A DNA stretch of 64,000 nucleotides from Daucus carota subsp. sativus (taxonomy: Eukaryota > Streptophyta > Magnoliopsida > Apiales > Apiaceae), in assembly GCF_001625215.2 (NCBI RefSeq), contig NC_030385.2, positions 43,921,598 through 43,985,597 on the forward strand. Direction: 5' to 3'. Below, piece by piece: positions 61,201 through 64,000 of the stretch; the first letter of the stretch is position 1, and the number at the start of each line of letters is the position of its first letter. Below the pieces are notes generated by a model. That model was given only the letters and a program-made list of their open reading frames with translations, was not told the origin of the DNA and made no database searches. Both the position numbers and the translations under genes were made by a program.

Positions 61201-63641
61201 ATATCATGAATCCCTGCAGCTGCTGCCAGCTCGGGGGGCATATCTGGATCATAATCCTGAAACAAAAGTTTTGTTTTATGGGAGCAGGAAAAAACAATAA
61301 GAACCAATTTAAAATGAATAAATGTACAGGACAATTCTATCACTTCTATGGTTCATGAATCCAAGTGGTGGCCATTCTTGATTAATATGGTTACTTTAAT
61401 GACTGATACATATATACACATATTTCGTGTGCGCAACTAAAAGTTTAGAGCTATATTGTTAGACCTATACCTATCATTATATTACCAATCGATATACAAA
61501 TGACACAGTCACACGATGATAGAGCATATATTTATATATGTTTTTATATGATTTTATTCCCATAATTTTAGTATTTTGTAAATAATCGGGATGTTACTAA
61601 TTGATTTTAAGTGTTTAATTTCAGGAAAATAAATATTCCTAAAGTTGGATTAAATCAAGCTTATTTGGGCTTAATCAGATGGAAATTCGGACTTTATGGA
61701 TAGCCAGCGAAGCAAATCTTGTTTGGGCCGTAACTTGAGTTCTGGATGTCAGAATTGGGCGATTTAACAGCCCACGCGAAGATATTGGAATTTTCTACAA
61801 GTTTAAGGTGGTCCAGGTATCAAAAGGCAACTGGATCAGTCCAGAATCAGGCCTGAACAGCAGCCTACGAATTTCAGCATCAGAATCCAACCCGTTTTAG
61901 GATATTATTTTATTTTCTTGTAAATTAAGAAAACTCTTATATATATTAGGGTTTGATAGAGATTAGAGACAACTAACTTTGTATCATATAGACTAATATA
62001 GAGATAGCCTTTCTAGAGAGAAAAGGGAGAGAAGAACTTGTGAGAGATATTGGAAGGAGTGAAGGGATTCATCCGGACGTCCAGCACTTTCGTCAAGTTA
62101 TATTCTTTGTACTTAAATTCTTACACTCATGGTTTGTGGTATAAATATATATTTGTTTCATCTTATCATGAGTAGCTAATCTCTTAATCCAAGAGTTGGG
62201 TACTATTCTTTGGTTTATTATGTTTGCTTAGTTGGATTGTGTTTTCTCTTGATTTGTTAATCTGTCATTGAGCTCTTTATACAATTACAGGAGTAGCTAA
62301 CTTGTAATTGAATCTTTAGGAGTTATAACAAAATCGGGAGAGGAGTTATAATTCTAGTACATGATATGATGGACACAATTTGAGTATTAGATCGGGAGAT
62401 TGATATGAGAATTGTGAGACTTAAAATCCTTGGTTCTTAATAGTTTATAATTGTACTTTGATTGACCATGGGAGTGGCTTTTAAGGGATAATTGTAGGCA
62501 TTATAATCTACCTTGGGAGAGGAGTTTATAAATATTAGAAGGATTGTTTTTAGCAAACAAGAGACACAAATTAGACATTCATGATAGCCATTGAAGAACT
62601 CTAATTCTTGGGTTGTTTTCTCTCATATTTATTATATTATTAATTTATTATATTAATTAGTTGATAACCATACACCACCAAATTCTTCTCCACACTTCTG
62701 AATTACAAGAGATAAAAGACTTGAAATTTGTATTGATATCAGTCCTTCCCTGCGAACGATACTCTTCACAATACTCGACAACACACGACTGTAAGATGTG
62801 TTACCCTTTAGGTTTTACCAAACTTGTAGACTTAGAAAGGTGAGTCAAGGCGCTCAGTAAGGTGTTCATAAAGCGAATTAGCATTTCAGCTTGAGTTCTA
62901 CGAAAACCACTATTGATTTCTTCTTGAAAAACATTTTATTCTCCGAAACCATATTTGACCCATAAACATATATGGTCTTCAAGATCTCAATCAAATAGTG
63001 GTCTCCAAATCCTTTTTTCTGTATACGTAATTATGTAGAATAAAGTTGATTGCTTTCTATTAAGAATAATATTAATATAAGATTGATCTATTTTAATATG
63101 TTTGCTTAATTTCTTTTCTTCTTTTTAGACTCATTATTATGGCTATAAGTCTATAACGGTTTAAGTTTATGAATAAGACTGCTAAAATATGCATTGAAAT
63201 CAAAATAAATGAAGATGTCATTTATTAATAAGTTATTGATATATGCAGATAACACTGCGACAATGGTATTCTACTTATTATATTTCCAATCAGTATACCC
63301 ATTTGACAATTGTATTATATTCTTATCTATGTACAAGAAGACCTCAGTACCTGGTCCGTCCTGCCACTTTCATAGACACGAATCTTGCTTTGCATAGTTG
63401 CCTCCAAGCGGAGTTGTTCCTGCATATTTAATTGTAGGCATCAGTCCTTCATCTTGGTAAAGAAAACCACAATTGCTCTCATGCTTAGCGTAAAAAATCA
63501 ATGATGTCACTAACCAGCTGTTTACAATAATTTTTCCAGGAATCCTCATTTAGACCGAAGTTGAAATAATCTGATATATCAACACCAGCGAGTGCCCATG
63601 GCTTTTCCTCGAAACTATCTATGTCAACTTCAAATATAGTC
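55258..63641 (-). CDS. FIPS5: FIP1-like pre-mRNA 3'-end processing factor (polyadenylation factor), 5' part beyond the window
   Basis: Seven exons visible: 63641-63515, 63419-63351, 61256-61116, 60747-60646, 60550-60219, 59449-57808, 55824-55258. Phases fit throughout, giving about 993 codons including the stop. The first carries the Fip1 motif: [20 protein letters not shown] and [19 protein letters not shown], followed by [18 protein letters not shown]. Then come [19 protein letters not shown] and a large exon of Arg/Glu/Asp/Ser-rich low-complexity sequence, ending [11 protein letters not shown]. Fip1 bridges poly(A) polymerase and the CPSF complex; the long charged tail is typical of the plant FIPS5 type. 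The N-terminal acidic region lies right of 64000. Confidence 0.92.
56265..56520. repeat. Imperfect tandem duplication, about 130 bp per unit, in the last FIP1 intron
   Basis: The string aaggtacatcagatgctaaa occurs at about 56278 and 56414, each followed by actgtctca and, further on, by agcccgtgtttg(g/a)aagttaga. Confidence 0.75.
56477..56798. mobile_element. MITE-like element in the last FIP1 intron
   Basis: Ends GCCCGTGTTTGAAAGTTAG and CCAATTCCCAAACAAAGGCC are roughly inverted. A partial copy of its left end lies just upstream. No clear target duplication. Confidence 0.45.
61539..62810. mobile_element. Likely solo LTR or LTR-derived insertion in a FIP1 intron
   Basis: This part of a roughly 2.1-kb intron differs from its surroundings. 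It contains a promoter-like core and transcribed-region features (tattagggtttgatagagat) and an end region with tccctgcgaacgatactctt, a phrase type common near the 3' end of plant gypsy LTRs. Ends and target duplication could not be fixed, so the coordinates are approximate. Confidence 0.35.
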
Positions 63642-64000
63642 CTGAGACCACAACAAGATACATAAATATTAAGAGCCAAAATATATATATATAGTGGTAT
63701 GGCCTACAAATCATATTGGCCAATATGCTCTTTACCTGCCTCAACTTCTTTTGTCATTAATACTGTCACTAACACTTATATTTATATTAAGGCGACACCA
63801 TCACCACAGTCCACAGATTAGTTGAGACTCCCATAAAATTAGACAAACATCAGGAAGAGCTACATGGCAAGAATTGGTTCATATGACTAATGAGTTGCAG
63901 ACAATATCTAATTTAATTTTACATAATTATATATTTAAGAACTAAAAGATGCACCAAATAAATCCTAAAAACAGAAAAGTTATTATAAATGGTGCGATTA
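63642..64000. other. Right edge, FIP1 intron sequence
   Basis: Reads as intron upstream of the Fip1-motif exon. No further exon could be recognised before the window ends. Confidence 0.45.

Overview
This is nuclear DNA of a flowering plant, probably a eudicot. The evidence is intron-rich genes with GT/AG borders, plant-specific families (CBP60, temperature-induced lipocalin, SHV3-like GDPDL), and many plant DNA transposons (Stowaway, Harbinger-like, hAT, Mutator-like, Helitron) around one Ty1-copia element. The species cannot be fixed from sequence alone.

Left arm (1-19.2 kb) holds six genes. They are the 5' end of a CBP60 calmodulin-binding regulator (-), a serine carboxypeptidase of family S28 (-) whose ninth exon is split by a hAT transposon with an exact 8-bp target duplication, the R-SNARE YKT6 (+), a temperature-induced lipocalin (-), a small 83-residue single-pass membrane protein (+), and a GPI-anchored GDPD-like protein of the SHV3 group (+).

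Middle (19.6-45.8 kb) has no conventional intact gene. It carries the most unusual feature of the window: eight head-to-tail copies, all on the minus strand, of a TATA-led unit that does not look protein-coding. Each complete unit has, in transcription order, a TATA box, a block B with two crossing or alternative helices, a spacer of about 200-300 nt, and a block A that is a long fold-back. The helices keep pairing while their sequence changes between copies. I do not recognise the family; a structured non-coding RNA or miRNA-like precursor cluster fits best. A block of about 5 kb holding two units was duplicated (19984-24798 and 34628-39907). Between the copies lies a degenerate copia retrotransposon (24799-34438). 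Its 5' LTR was itself hit by a hAT element and by two abutting Helitrons, and its 3' LTR is followed by a second primer-binding site with no target duplication. Further MITEs, three hAT relatives and a Pack-MULE-like element carrying a beta-1,3-glucanase exon fill the spacers.

Right arm (46.5-64 kb) holds a complete 12-exon trans-polyprenyl diphosphate synthase of the SPS3 type (+) and the C-terminal part of a FIP1-like polyadenylation factor (-), whose 5' end lies beyond the window. Exon coordinates were worked out by hand from splice borders and phase. No database search was run.
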